From assembly GCA_034096865.1 (NCBI GenBank), contig JAWQFJ010018353.1:1-20760 (forward strand): a stretch of 20,760 nucleotides of DNA, written 5' to 3'. A program made the position numbers and the translations under genes. The notes below the pieces were generated by a model. That model was not told where the DNA came from. It ran no database searches and worked only from the letters and a program-made list of their open reading frames with translations. This DNA is from Theodoxus fluviatilis (lineage: Eukaryota; Mollusca; Gastropoda; Cycloneritida; Neritidae). Shown one piece after another: positions 1-8,575 of this stretch (positions within the stretch are counted from its first letter, which is position 1; each line of letters opens with the position of its first letter).

Positions 1-221
1 GTTGTGGTTATATCGTATAGTGGGTTGGGAATTATCTGCCAAGCCATAGTGTATTTTGATATTTGCTGCCAAGCCAGTGTTGATGTTGGGATTGATATGG
101 TGAATGGAGTTTTGGAAGGGAAAATGAACAGTGAACCTTGTTTTCCTTCCAATACAGAAATGAACTTAGTGGAACGTTTGGGAGGATGTATTATTCACCT
201 CGATTCACGCTCTACCATTGA

Positions 222-405
222 CCAATCTGCAGTGAACTTTTCAGGGAAACGGACTAATGAAACGGCTTGGTTATTGTTCAATGGGAGAAGTAGATGACTA
301 TATGAACATTTGATTGGTCATTTGATACGAGATCGTGAATCAAGACATCCTAAAACGCTGTGATTGGTTGAGAACAACAGGTAGACTTTTGCCGTTGTAT
401 TTAAA
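222..405 (+). promoter_or_regulatory. Candidate promoter: CCAAT boxes plus TATA-like box
   Basis: A forward CCAAT at 222-226, reverse CCAAT (ATTGG) at 313-317 and 363-367, and a TATTTAAA box at 398-405 lie in order on the plus strand. CCAAT boxes commonly lie upstream of TATA elements in animal promoters. A start near 430 would be expected if this works. All four motifs are short and AT-rich DNA produces them by chance, so this is weak evidence. Confidence 0.22.
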
Positions 406-429
406 CCCTTGCTTTGGGATCACGGGCGT

Positions 430-1009
430 GCCCGTAGCCGAATTTTCATCGAGACAGCCCATGTGTAGGACGGCGCCCTGTCTCAAAGAGTTCACGAGGT
501 GGACATGTGTGAAAACTGATGGAATTTTCGTCCACTGATGGACTAATTCCCAGTGACCCTCTCTTCAAACGTCTATGGATAGACAACGGGAAAAATGGAG
601 GACTGTTCTCACTTCTGCCCGGAGGGAGAGACAACTTAAGGTATTGCAATATTTTGTTCTTGCAACGTTTTCCTCTCCTGAGTGAATTATCTGCTGACCA
701 CCCTGTGAGGAGAAATTCTCTAGAAATTTCTCCCACTTTTGAGAAAGCCACCTTCAAGAAAGCTCTGACCCCCTCTCGCCTCGCCCCCTCCTCGTCGCCG
801 TCTCAGCTCGCCTGTCGTCTGCTCAACGACGTCTGCCCGCCTGCCGCCTTCTAACCCGCTTGACGTCAGACTACACGTTGATGCAAGAGCCCTCCATCTC
901 CGGAACCAAGTGCAAGTCCCCGCCTCACCCTCCACCACGAGAGTGGGGAAATCTCCACGCCTCATCACCAGAGGAAAATCTCCAGTTTCGTCGTGTATGT
1001 GCAGTGAGT
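430..1009 (+). other. Possible non-coding first exon ending at a GTGAGT donor
   Basis: The stretch lies downstream of the TATA-like box and ends at a strong 5' splice-donor match, CA|GTGAGT, with GTGAGT at 1004-1009. It is GC-richer than the flank and includes a perfect 9 bp-arm hairpin at 709-733. Short open frames exist, but indels between the two arms are 2, 8 and 5 bases long, so no frame is conserved and a protein product is unlikely. It could equally be anonymous intergenic DNA. Confidence 0.15.
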
Positions 1010-1739
1010 CCATGAATGGATATTCCCCCTAACCCCCTCTCCCATCGTGTGTGTGTGTAATCTCATTTACTGGAAAAGTAGCCTGTTTTGCTGGCTACGG
1101 ATTGGCTGGACGCCACACCAAGTTGCGTACGTGAGTACAGGTTTCCCATCCTGGCTTGGCAGCCCTCTTAGTTAATTATTTAATTCTGGGGAAGGGTTCA
1201 TTATATTTTACAATGCGTTTCAGTATCACCATGCCTTATTTATTCATTGTGTTGAAACTTATCACTCTTGACCAATTTGATTATTATTGATTAAAGCTGA
1301 ATTTGAATTTGATTTATGAAGCCCAGTCATTCATTTGCGTCCAATCGTCATCCTTGTGCGAATGGTTTTGATTGGAAGGTGCCAAGTAGTACGGAATTCC
1401 CTAGACATTTAACGAGCCACAGAAAAGATTGATAATCTTTTAATACTACTTGTGACAACAGCGTACAATCCGGCTCTGTAATCCTTTACACAGCTTACTA
1501 GAAAAGGAGCTCTATGCTCCCAAAAGCTCGGCACATCAAAACTTCATCAACAGTACCGAGACTTCGAGACACTAAAGAATTCGCCACACGAGTCCACAAA
1601 ACTTCGTGGCGCATCAGAATTCTTGACGATTCAAAACTTCGTCATTTCCTAAGGGATGAATAACGATTGTCTGCCTACCTGTCGTCCCAGAGACTTCGCC
1701 ACGAGTTGACCAAACGGCCCTTTTCAAGACCACATAACA
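1010..1739. other. Unassigned flank, left arm
   Basis: No gene recognised. It has a (GT)5 run near 1048-1057, an AT-rich stretch from about 1170 to 1315, and a short AATTTG-type repeat near 1300-1312 that resembles the simple-sequence tails of some LINE/SINE insertions, without a recognisable body. Between 1540 and 1710 a degenerate motif around ACTTCG recurs about five times (for example near 1561, 1603, 1638 and 1693). No start codon context, domain or tRNA cloverleaf was seen. Confidence 0.5.
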
Positions 1740-1741
1740 TA

Positions 1742-1770
1742 CAGTGTTCAAAAAAAGTAGGGGATATTGA
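1742..1770 (+). repeat. Tc1 terminal inverted repeat, 5' end
   Basis: 29 bases beginning CAGTGTTCAAAAAA and ending GGATATTGA, preceded by a TA dinucleotide. It matches the reverse complement of 3201-3229 except at two positions. Confidence 0.9.
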
Positions 1771-1995
1771 GTTTGAAGCATAAAAATCAGATGAATCTTA
1801 GAAGGCAGGAATTATTTATTGATGGTCATGGATAGCCACCCCATTGCCCTACATTTTCACACCATTGACCTAGTTCCTGGATGCTCGTGCAAAAAAGTAA
1901 ATTAACGCAAGGCAGTTTGGGGTCAATGCCCCATTTTCACACAAAGGTTTTCTGCGTCAAAAACACGTGCAAATCGAATAATTTTGACTGTAATC

Positions 1996-3014
1996 ATGCT
2001 GCGGCTAAGAGAAGAGCAAAGATGGGTCGGAGTCGGAATGCTACAGACCAAAAGTCTACAGGTGAACGTGGCAAGACACCTTGGTGTTTCACAGTCTGTC
2101 ATCAGCAGACTGTGGAACCGCTACCGTAATACCGGAGAAGTTGTCGACAGGCCTAGAAGTGGGCGACCAAGAATAACCACCCGTCGTCAAGACTTGATCA
2201 TCACCAATCATGCTCAACGAAACAACACCCAAAGTGCTACCCGGTTGAGACAACACCTCCAACGGGTAGCGGGGTTCAAGTCTCCACCCATACCATCCGA
2301 AACTGGTTGCACGACGCTCAGGTGAACGCATTTAGACCGCAGATAGTGTTGCCTCTCACACCACGCCATCGCCAAGCAAGAAGCGCCTGGTGCCGCATCC
2401 ACCAATGATGGACCAGGCGCCCATGGGGTGACGTGATGTTTTCGGACGAATCGAGGTTCGAGCTGGACTTCAATGATGACCGGGTGCGGATTTAGAGGCA
2501 TCGTGGAGACCGTTATCATGAGGACAACATGATTGCTCACCACCGCTTTGGACGGGGCAGCGTTATGGTGTGGGGTGGCATCACCAGCACTGGCAGAACG
2601 CCCCTTCATATGTGCCAGGGCAATAGCATTGGTGTCTACTACCGGGACAACATCATTGATCCACTTGTTGTGCCCTTTGCACGCCGCCATGGGCCGGGAT
2701 TCATCTTGCAGGATGCCAATGCCCCAGCTCATGGAGCAAATGTCGTCAGAAATCACCTGCAAAAACGGCAGATCAATTCCCTGCCATGGCCATCGATGTC
2801 CCCCGACCTGTCCCCTATTGGAAACCTGTGGGACTTTCTGGGGAGACGTGTCCGGGATGTCGTTCCAGCTCCCCAGAACCTTCAGCAGCTGGCCCTTGTC
2901 CTTCAGCAGGAATGGGCTGCAATTCCTCAAGCAACCATCAGGCAGCACATCAACAGCATGAGGAGGCGCTGCACAGCCTGTTTTACCTTTAACAGAGGCC
3001 CAACCCGTTATTAG
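1996..3014 (+). pseudogene. Broken Tc1-like transposase, left copy
   Basis: The frame from ATG at 1996 encodes a paired-like helix-turn-helix (VARHLGVSQSVISRLW) followed by the GRPR motif typical of Tc1 transposases. A one-base deletion near 2270, absent in the right arm, shifts the frame. Further on lie an in-frame TGA at 2406-2408 and TAG at 2493-2495, then an open stretch to TAG at 3012-3014. The DDE domain is recognisable: first Asp in FSDESRF (2445-2447), second region ILQDANAPAH (Asp 2712-2714), third region SPIGNLWDFLGRRV. The usual catalytic Glu of the IENLWD motif is Gly (GGA at 2820-2822). The second motif reads DAN where many relatives have DDN or DN. Catalysis is therefore lost by several independent lesions. 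Confidence 0.92.
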
Positions 3015-3391
3015 AGACATTCAGAACTTTAGTTATTTTTGAAATGTCACCCTGCTTTGAGGGGAAGCGTGTAAAAAGTCACGTGACTAATTTTGTTGTT
3101 GATTTTTGCTTTGAAAATGTTATTAACATGCTGTTGCATTCATAATGAAATAAAACAAGTCTCTGATTATAAACGGAATTTGGTTATAGTCTCATTTATA
3201 TCAATATCCTCTACGTTTTTTGAACACTGTATCACGTAAGTAGATAGGAGTGGCTTAGCTAGTCACCTTGTGCCTCTGGTAACCTTTTTCGCCCGAACCA
3301 GTACTCCATCGAGTTGTGTGTGTTTGTGTGTGTGCGTCGTTCTTTCTGTCTGTTCTCTCTGTCTTTATGTCTCTGGCAATCTCTGTCTCTG

Positions 3392-3420
<29 letters not shown>
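2808..3420 (+). repeat. 613 bp tandem duplication, unit 1 (left arm)
   Basis: Bases 2808-3420 recur at 3421-4033 with a constant offset of 613. The unit comprises the last 200 or so coding bases of the transposase, the 3' terminal repeat, the TA, about 85 bases of flank, a GT-rich run and part of the CT/TCTCTG microsatellite. The join has the 5-base microhomology CTGTC, shared by the transposase sequence (2808-2812) and the microsatellite (3421-3425). Confidence 0.95.
3201..3229 (-). repeat. Tc1 terminal inverted repeat, 3' end
   Basis: Inverted partner of 1742-1770, followed by TA. The same 29 bases occur again at 3814-3842 in the downstream duplicated segment, so the arm has one 5' end but two 3' ends of the element. 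Confidence 0.9.
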
Positions 3421-3422
<2 letters not shown>

Positions 3423-3842
3423 GTCCCCTATTGGAAACCTGTGGGACTTTCTGGGGAGACGTGTCCGGGATGTCGTTCCAGCTCCCCAGAACCTTCAGCA
3501 GCTGGCCCTTGTCCTTCAGCAGGAATGGGCTGCAATTCCTCAAGCAACCATCAGGCAGCACATCAACAGCATGAGGAGGCGCTGCACAGCCTGTTTTACC
3601 TTTAACAGAGGCCCAACCCGTTATTAGAGACATTCAGAACTTTAGTTATTTTTGAAATGTCACCCTGCTTTGAGGGGAAGCGTGTAAAAAGTCACGTGAC
3701 TAATTTTGTTGTTGATTTTTGCTTTGAAAATGTTATTAACATGCTGTTGCATTCATAATGAAATAAAACAAGTCTCTGATTATAAACGGAATTTGGTTAT
3801 AGTCTCATTTATATCAATATCCTCTACGTTTTTTGAACACTG
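3421..3842 (+). mobile_element. 5'-truncated Tc1 copy made by the duplication (left)
   Basis: This is the 3' end of the Tc1 element only: the last transposase codons (Gly in place of catalytic Glu at 3433-3435, stop at 3625-3627), 3' untranslated sequence and one terminal repeat ending at 3842, followed by TA. It has no 5' terminal repeat. It arose by tandem duplication, not by transposition. Confidence 0.92.
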
Positions 3843-4004
3843 TATCACGTAAGTAGATAGGAGTGGCTTAGCTAGTCACCTTGTGCCTCTGGTAACCTTT
3901 TTCGCCCGAACCAGTACTCCATCGAGTTGTGTGTGTTTGTGTGTGTGCGTCGTTCTTTCTGTCTGTTCTCTCTGTCTTTATGTCTCTGGCAATCTCTGTC
4001 TCTG

Positions 4005-4033
<29 letters not shown>
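3421..4033 (+). repeat. 613 bp tandem duplication, unit 2 (left arm)
   Basis: Second unit, apparently identical to the first over its whole length. It then continues into the longer CT microsatellite, whereas unit 1 jumps back to the transposase. The identity suggests a recent duplication or ongoing homogenisation. Confidence 0.95.
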
Positions 4034-4035
<2 letters not shown>

Positions 4036-4122
4036 GTCTCTCTCTCTCTGTGTCTCTCTCTGTCTCTCTCTGTCTCTGTCTGTCTCTGTCTCTCTCTCTT
4101 TCTCTCTCTCTCTCTCTTTCTG

Positions 4123-4179
<57 letters not shown>
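3928..4179 (+). repeat. GT and CT/TCTCTG compound microsatellite (left)
   Basis: A GT-rich run (about 3928-3950) passes into irregular TCTCTG and then pure (TC)n ending at 4179. A shorter version from the duplication lies at 3315-3424. Open frames through it encode only Ser/Leu or Arg/Glu strings and are not genes. Confidence 0.93.
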
Positions 4180-4183
<4 letters not shown>

Positions 4184-4184
<1 letters not shown>

Positions 4185-4848
4185 GTTCTATCATACGAGC
4201 TGTCAAATATTGGCTCAGGTTGCGTAGGATGCCGGTGAACAGGCAACCAAAGCAAGCCTACCTCATGTTGCGGAATCCGACCGTACCAGGCAGACTTAGC
4301 TGGCCAAATGCAATAGAAGAATGCCTGTTCAAGATCGGCTACGGGTGTGGGGGGGAAAATGGTGGCGTCGCAAACGAAGATTTTCCTGCGAGCTCTGAAC
4401 ATAAGATTGCGAGATTGCTTCCGTCAGGAGTAGAACACAAAGATTAATGAAAGTGACTATATCTCAATGTACAGATTATTAAAAGAGGAATTTAAATGCG
4501 AAAGCTGTCTAAATGATATTACCATTAAGAAATTCAGAGGTTCTTTCATAAAGTTTAGACTAGGAATATACGAGTTTCGTATAAACAAAAGATACAATGA
4601 TGTATTAACAGCAGACAGTCGCCGCCCATTCTGTCCAGATGTAATGGAAAGTGAATATCACTTCATATTTGATTGCCAAAAAGACTATGATTTGAAAAAA
4701 CAAATTCGTGATGAAATATCTTCACAAAGCGACTCACTTGAGTCTTGCCTACCTGACCGATGGCTGGGATGTTCATAAAACGAGAGATATTGCCACGTTT
4801 ATATTCTATGCGTCAAATTACGTTGGCAGTTGGTCGAGGAATTGGTAA
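4184..4848 (+). pseudogene. LINE reverse-transcriptase C-terminal relic, left
   Basis: Three pieces in different frames read as one protein tail. Piece one (from 4184) has VKYWLRLRRMP and KQAYLML, resembling the region after the polymerase domain in invertebrate LINE proteins. A frameshift near 4380 and an in-frame TAG near 4429 precede the piece starting about 4467 (MYRLLKEEF), which carries a C-terminal Cys/His motif, RPFCPDVMESEYHFIFDC, seen in degenerate form in many LINE ORF2 proteins; one expected Cys is missing. A second shift near 4755 leads to DIATFIFYASNY and a stop at 4846-4848. Function is lost. Confidence 0.6.
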
Positions 4849-5443
4849 TCCTGAATGGAGAGTAAATTGTTTATGATATTTTAAGTGTACAGATGTCCAT
4901 ACTACAGCTTTGGTCATCATGTATATGACAACTTAAAAGCATGTACAAAGACAGGAGATTGCGATGTGTTTATTCTATGCATGCGTGGTAATGACGGCAG
5001 AGCGACGATGCGAAAACCCCAAACGAGGAGGTGATTGTGTTTTTATGCTGCTTTTAAGTATACAATATTGCTCATATTACAGATCCAATTCCCTCCAGTA
5101 TCAATGTATGTAAGGCTGAGCCAAACATCGTGTATAAGAATCACATTGCCCCTAATTGACACATCTTGTACAGACTGAGATTTGATGGGATTCTGTTCCT
5201 GTACATAATTAACCGATAACGACGTCGAGATGACTTAAGTAAATACCAACAACACAGGTACAGATTAACTTTTATTTTATATCTAACAGCCCCAAATGTA
5301 CATGCATATACAATAGGTGTGCACAATCTTTAGCTCCATTTATGTAAATCAGACAAAGAACTTGTTTGGATGACAGAATCAACCACTTTATGTTTTATTC
5401 TAATGGGTCGTTGGCCGAAAATAAAGTCAAAGTCAAAAGTCAC
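4184..5443 (+). mobile_element. Degraded LINE (non-LTR retrotransposon) 3' end, left
   Basis: The segment joins a decayed reverse-transcriptase C-terminus (4184-4848) to about 570 bases without coding potential and a tail of AATAAAGTCAAAGTCAAAAGTC type (5418-5443). Such short direct repeats after a 3' untranslated region are common at LINE 3' ends. The 5' part, including the polymerase catalytic motifs, is absent, as expected for 5'-truncated insertion or loss at the adjoining microsatellite. The exact 3' boundary is inferred from the tail. Confidence 0.6.

Positions 5444-5534
<91 letters not shown>
5444..5534 (+). repeat. (CT)n microsatellite, left
   Basis: About 90 bases of CT with a few interruptions (CCC, TTC, TTTC), starting directly after the LINE-type tail. 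The arms differ by one base and by interruption pattern, making this one of the few variable spots of the inner arm. Confidence 0.93.
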
Positions 5535-5538
<4 letters not shown>

Positions 5539-6315
5539 TACCAAATAATATTATATTAATACTTTATTTTTTTTCATTCATTTGTTTGTTTGTGAGTTTA
5601 TTTATTATTTTTTTGTTTATTCATTCATCGCATCAATTATCCTGCTTACCGTTGTTTCGTTTTCTTGTGGCACCTCTTTATCTCTACCCCTACATTTCAT
5701 CCCTTGTCATTTTCTCATGTTGCTTCTCTACAAGCAGCTCTGTGTTATATGATACTACGCATCTCCCCACTCCCTTTTAGCGTCTGCGCCTCGTAACCTT
5801 CCTCTTAATTTCCCCAGAACAATTTCTGCGTCTTGCTTTTTGTTGCGGTTCAGATTATTTTTTTCTTAGATGGTGGAAGGTGAAAATTGAGAGTTCGGTT
5901 TTGGTGGGAATATGCCTTGGCTTCGAAGTTTGACCAGTATGAGTCAAATTGGGTAATGATGCTATCGCGGTTTGATCGGTTCGGGGCGGTTGCGCATGCG
6001 CTGTGGGTGAACAATTCAACCCAGAAGCGCTTGTAAGATCAGTTGACTGCAAGACGCCAGAGTATGCAGACGTGTGTCAAGCAACTCCGTGTTGAAGGGT
6101 GGAACTACACGTTAACATTTTTTTCTAATCTTCCCTTACTCTCTGAAAGTTTGTGCCAAAAGGACAGCGTTTTCCATGTTCGAAGATGCAACCCCCACAA
6201 GACTCTTGAACAAGATATTGCCTGAAAAACTTTATCGTTTGTGTTCTTGCGGAATGCTCCAGAAAGTGTGTGAAACCGCAAATGTATGGCCTTTTCTCTT
6301 GTCTCGAGGGATAGC

Positions 6316-6318
<3 letters not shown>
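5535..6318. other. Unassigned stretch, left arm
   Basis: No gene recognised. The first 100 bases are T-rich with TTTG and TTTA runs; a poly(T) run with one A interruption lies near 5855. From 5870 the DNA becomes more GC-balanced and includes an NRF-1-like palindrome. No reading frame has a recognisable domain. The arms differ at a T/C near 5908 and at the poly(T) run. Confidence 0.5.
5991..6001. promoter_or_regulatory. NRF-1-like palindromic site, left
   Basis: TGCGCATGCGC matches the consensus YGCGCAYGCGCR of the animal promoter factor NRF-1 closely, in an otherwise unassigned stretch. A single site without a recognised gene is weak evidence of a promoter. Confidence 0.3.

Positions 6319-6372
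<54 letters not shown>
6319..6372 (+). repeat. (GA)n microsatellite, left
   Basis: Twenty-seven perfect GA units, the only dinucleotide array of the left arm with purines on the plus strand. Confidence 0.96.
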
Positions 6373-6374
<2 letters not shown>

Positions 6375-6805
6375 CACTGTCCACTCCTTAGTGGATATCA
6401 GTTTCAAAGAGAAGTTTCATCCATGGAAATTGAGAACTGATTGCACGTGTCTACCTGAACGTCTGAGTACTTTTGGTTCAACTTTTATTTCGGGAGAATA
6501 GGAAAGCAGATCGCCCTTCAATCACAGATTGTAGGCTGACTTGATTGTTTAAGCTTGCTCCTTTCGCATTGAATTTGATTATGATATGATTAGTTCTCAT
6601 TAAAAATCATCTTTAATAAAGATTGTGTTGCGTCCTGTGAATGGGGGATGTAAGAAAGAGATTGAATTAATTATTACCCCTTCCACAACTAGTGAAACTC
6701 CTAGACCCAAAAGCCGAAATAACCATTCCGTGAAATGTGAGTGTGGAGGGAGGTGGTACTTTTGCCTGTGCTAAGTAATCCTCTTGTTCGTGGTGTTCGA
6801 TCTGC
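6373..6805. other. Unassigned stretch, left arm
   Basis: No gene recognised. An AATAAA polyadenylation-type hexamer lies at 6615-6620, followed by a GT-rich stretch, but there is no transcript upstream to which it clearly belongs. The DNA leads directly into the pyrimidine minisatellite. Confidence 0.45.
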
Positions 6806-8448
6806 GCCTCCTCATACTTCTACTCCTCTTCCTGCTTCTATTTCTCTCGCTGCTTCCATTCCTCTTCTTGCTCTTATTCCTCTTCCTGTTTCCATTCCTC
6901 TTTGTTCTTCTATTCCTCTTCCTGCTTCTATTCCTCCTTTGGCTCCTATTCCTCTTCCTGCTTCCATTCCTCTTCTTGCTCTTATTCCTCTTCCTGTTTC
7001 CATTCCTCTTTATTCGTCTATTCCTCTTCCTGCTTCCATTCCTCCTTTGGCTTCTATTCCTCTTCCTGCTTTCATTCGTCTTCCTACTTCTATCCATCTT
7101 CCTGCTTGCGTTGCTCTTCCTGCTTTCATTCATCTTCCTGCCTCTGTTCCTCTTCCTGGTTCCATTTCTCTTCCTGCTTCCATTTCTCTTCCGGTTTGTA
7201 TTCCTCTTCTTGAGCCTATTACTCTTCCTGCTTCCATTCCTCTTCCTGCTTCCTCTTTCTGCCTCTACTTCTCTTTTTGATTCTATTTGTTTTTCTGCCT
7301 CCATTTCGTTTCCTTATTCTACTTCTCCTCCTGCTTCTATTCCTCTTTCTGCTTTTGTTCCTCTTTTTGCGTCTACTCCTCTTTCTGCTTCTATTCCTCT
7401 TTCTGCTTCTACCTCTCTTTCCACCTCTATTCCTCTCCCTGCTTCTATTTCTTTGTCTGCTTCAATTCCTCTTCCTGCGCCTGCTCCTCTTTCTGCTTCC
7501 ATTTCTCTTTGTCCTTATATTCCTCACCCCTGCGTCTACTCCTCTCTCTGTTTCTATTCCTCACCCTGTTTTCAGTCCTCTTCCTGCTTTCATTCCTCTT
7601 CCTACTTTCATTCCTCTTCCTGCTTTCAGTCCTCTTCCTGCTTTCATCCCTCTTCCTGCTTTCATCCCTCTTCCTGCTTTCATCCCTCTTCCTGCTTCCA
7701 TTCCTCTTCCTGCTTTCATTTCTCTTCCTGCTTCCATTCCTCTTCCTACTTCCATTCTTCTTCCTGCTTTCATTCCTCTTCCTACTTTCATTCCTCTTCC
7801 TGCTTCCATTTCTCTTCCTGCTTTCATCCCTCTTCCTACTTCCATTCCTCTTCCTGCTTTCAGTCCTCTTCCTGCTTCCATTCATCTTCCTACTTCCATT
7901 TCTCTTCCTGCTTTCATTCCTCTTCCTATTTTCATTCCTCTTCCTGCTTTCATTCCTCTTCCTGCTTTCACCCCTCTTCCTACTTCCATTCCTCTTCCTG
8001 CTTTCAGTCCTCTTCCTGCTTCCATTCCTCTTCCTACTTCCATTCCTCTACCTGCTTTCATCCCTCTTCCTACTTCTACTCCTTTTCCTGCCATAACTTC
8101 TCTTCCCGCTTCCATTCTTTTTTCACCTTCTATTTCTCTTCATGCTTCTACTCATCATTCTGCTTGTATTTCTATTCCTGCTTTTATTTCTCTTCCTGCT
8201 TCTATTTCTCTTATTGCTTCTGTTTCTCCTGCTTTTGTTCTTCTTCCTGCCTCTGTCCCTCTTCCAGCTTCTACTATAACTCTTTCTGCTTCTATTCATC
8301 TTCCTGCTTCCATTCCTCTTCTTGCGTCTATTCCTCTTCCTGATTGTATTTCTCTGTTTGCTTCCATTCCTCTTCTTGCGTCTATTCCTCTTCCAGATTG
8401 TATTTCTCTGTTTGCTTCTATTCCTCTTCCTGCTTCAATTCCTCTACC
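6806..8448 (+). repeat. 18 bp polypyrimidine minisatellite, left
   Basis: About 1.64 kb of a degenerate 18 bp unit, roughly TTCCTCTTCCTGCTTCCA, with variants at Ser/Ala/Thr-type third positions and CTTTCAT or CTTCCAT. The most regular part is 7570-8070. The plus strand is nearly pyrimidine-only apart from one or two purines per unit. Because 18 is a multiple of three and the unit lacks stops in most frames, frames up to 519 codons stay open on both strands, encoding hexapeptide strings (such as PASIPL or GRGMEA); these look like by-products of the repeat. Mirror-like purine/pyrimidine tracts can adopt triplex (H-DNA) structure. Confidence 0.95.
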
Positions 8449-8492
8449 CTTACAGGTAGATGAATTGAAGCAGGAAGAGGAATAGAAGCAAA
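8411..8492. repeat. Local hairpin, 39 bp arms, 4 bp loop (left)
   Basis: Bases 8411-8449 and 8454-8492 are reverse complements with two mismatches, around the loop TTAC at 8450-8453. The outer arm is an inverted copy of the last minisatellite units, so the array turns from pyrimidine to purine on the plus strand exactly here. Confidence 0.93.
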
Positions 8493-8495
8493 CGG

Positions 8496-8575
8496 CATGT
8501 TCCCGTTCCACCGTTTCCCATTTCGCCGTTTCCCATTTCACCGTTTCCCGTTTTGCCGTTTCCCGTTTCGCCGTA
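8496..8575 (+). repeat. 15 bp minisatellite, left
   Basis: Four full units of CCGTTTCCCATTTCG type (8511-8570) with partial or degenerate copies on either side. It lies between the hairpin and the cut end of the MULE-like fragment. Confidence 0.9.

Larger units (their letters stand above)
1742..3229 (+). mobile_element. Tc1/mariner-like DNA transposon, left copy
   Basis: A 1488 bp element is bounded by imperfect 29 bp terminal inverted repeats starting CAGTGTTC (1742-1770 and 3201-3229, two mismatches) and flanked by TA at 1740-1741 and 3230-3231, the target duplication expected of Tc1/mariner transposition. It holds one transposase-like reading frame on the plus strand. The right-arm copy is 3 bases longer. 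The transposase is broken, so the element could move only if another element supplied the enzyme in trans. Confidence 0.93.

Noticed and set aside
709..733. Heat-shock element in the GAA/TTC-rich hairpin
   Set aside because: Only one GAAnnTTC pair has the right spacing; the other GAA/TTC blocks are spaced wrongly, and the right arm carries a 2-base insertion in the loop.
2214..3020. 268-codon minus-strand frame across the Tc1 element (310 codons on the right)
   Set aside because: It is antisense to the transposase, whose motifs (helix-turn-helix, GRPR, DDE blocks) are on the other strand.
3872..4402. Long Arg/Glu (RERE) and Ser/Leu frames through the CT/GA arrays
   Set aside because: They are dinucleotide-repeat translations running into antisense LINE or Tc1 sequence.
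6784..8485. Open frames of 519, 402, 269 and 146 codons with Ser/Phe/Leu-, Pro/Ala- or Lys/Arg-rich hexapeptide repeats
   Set aside because: They are all produced by the same stop-free 18 bp minisatellite in different frames and on both strands. None has a domain, signal peptide or a start context favouring it over the others.
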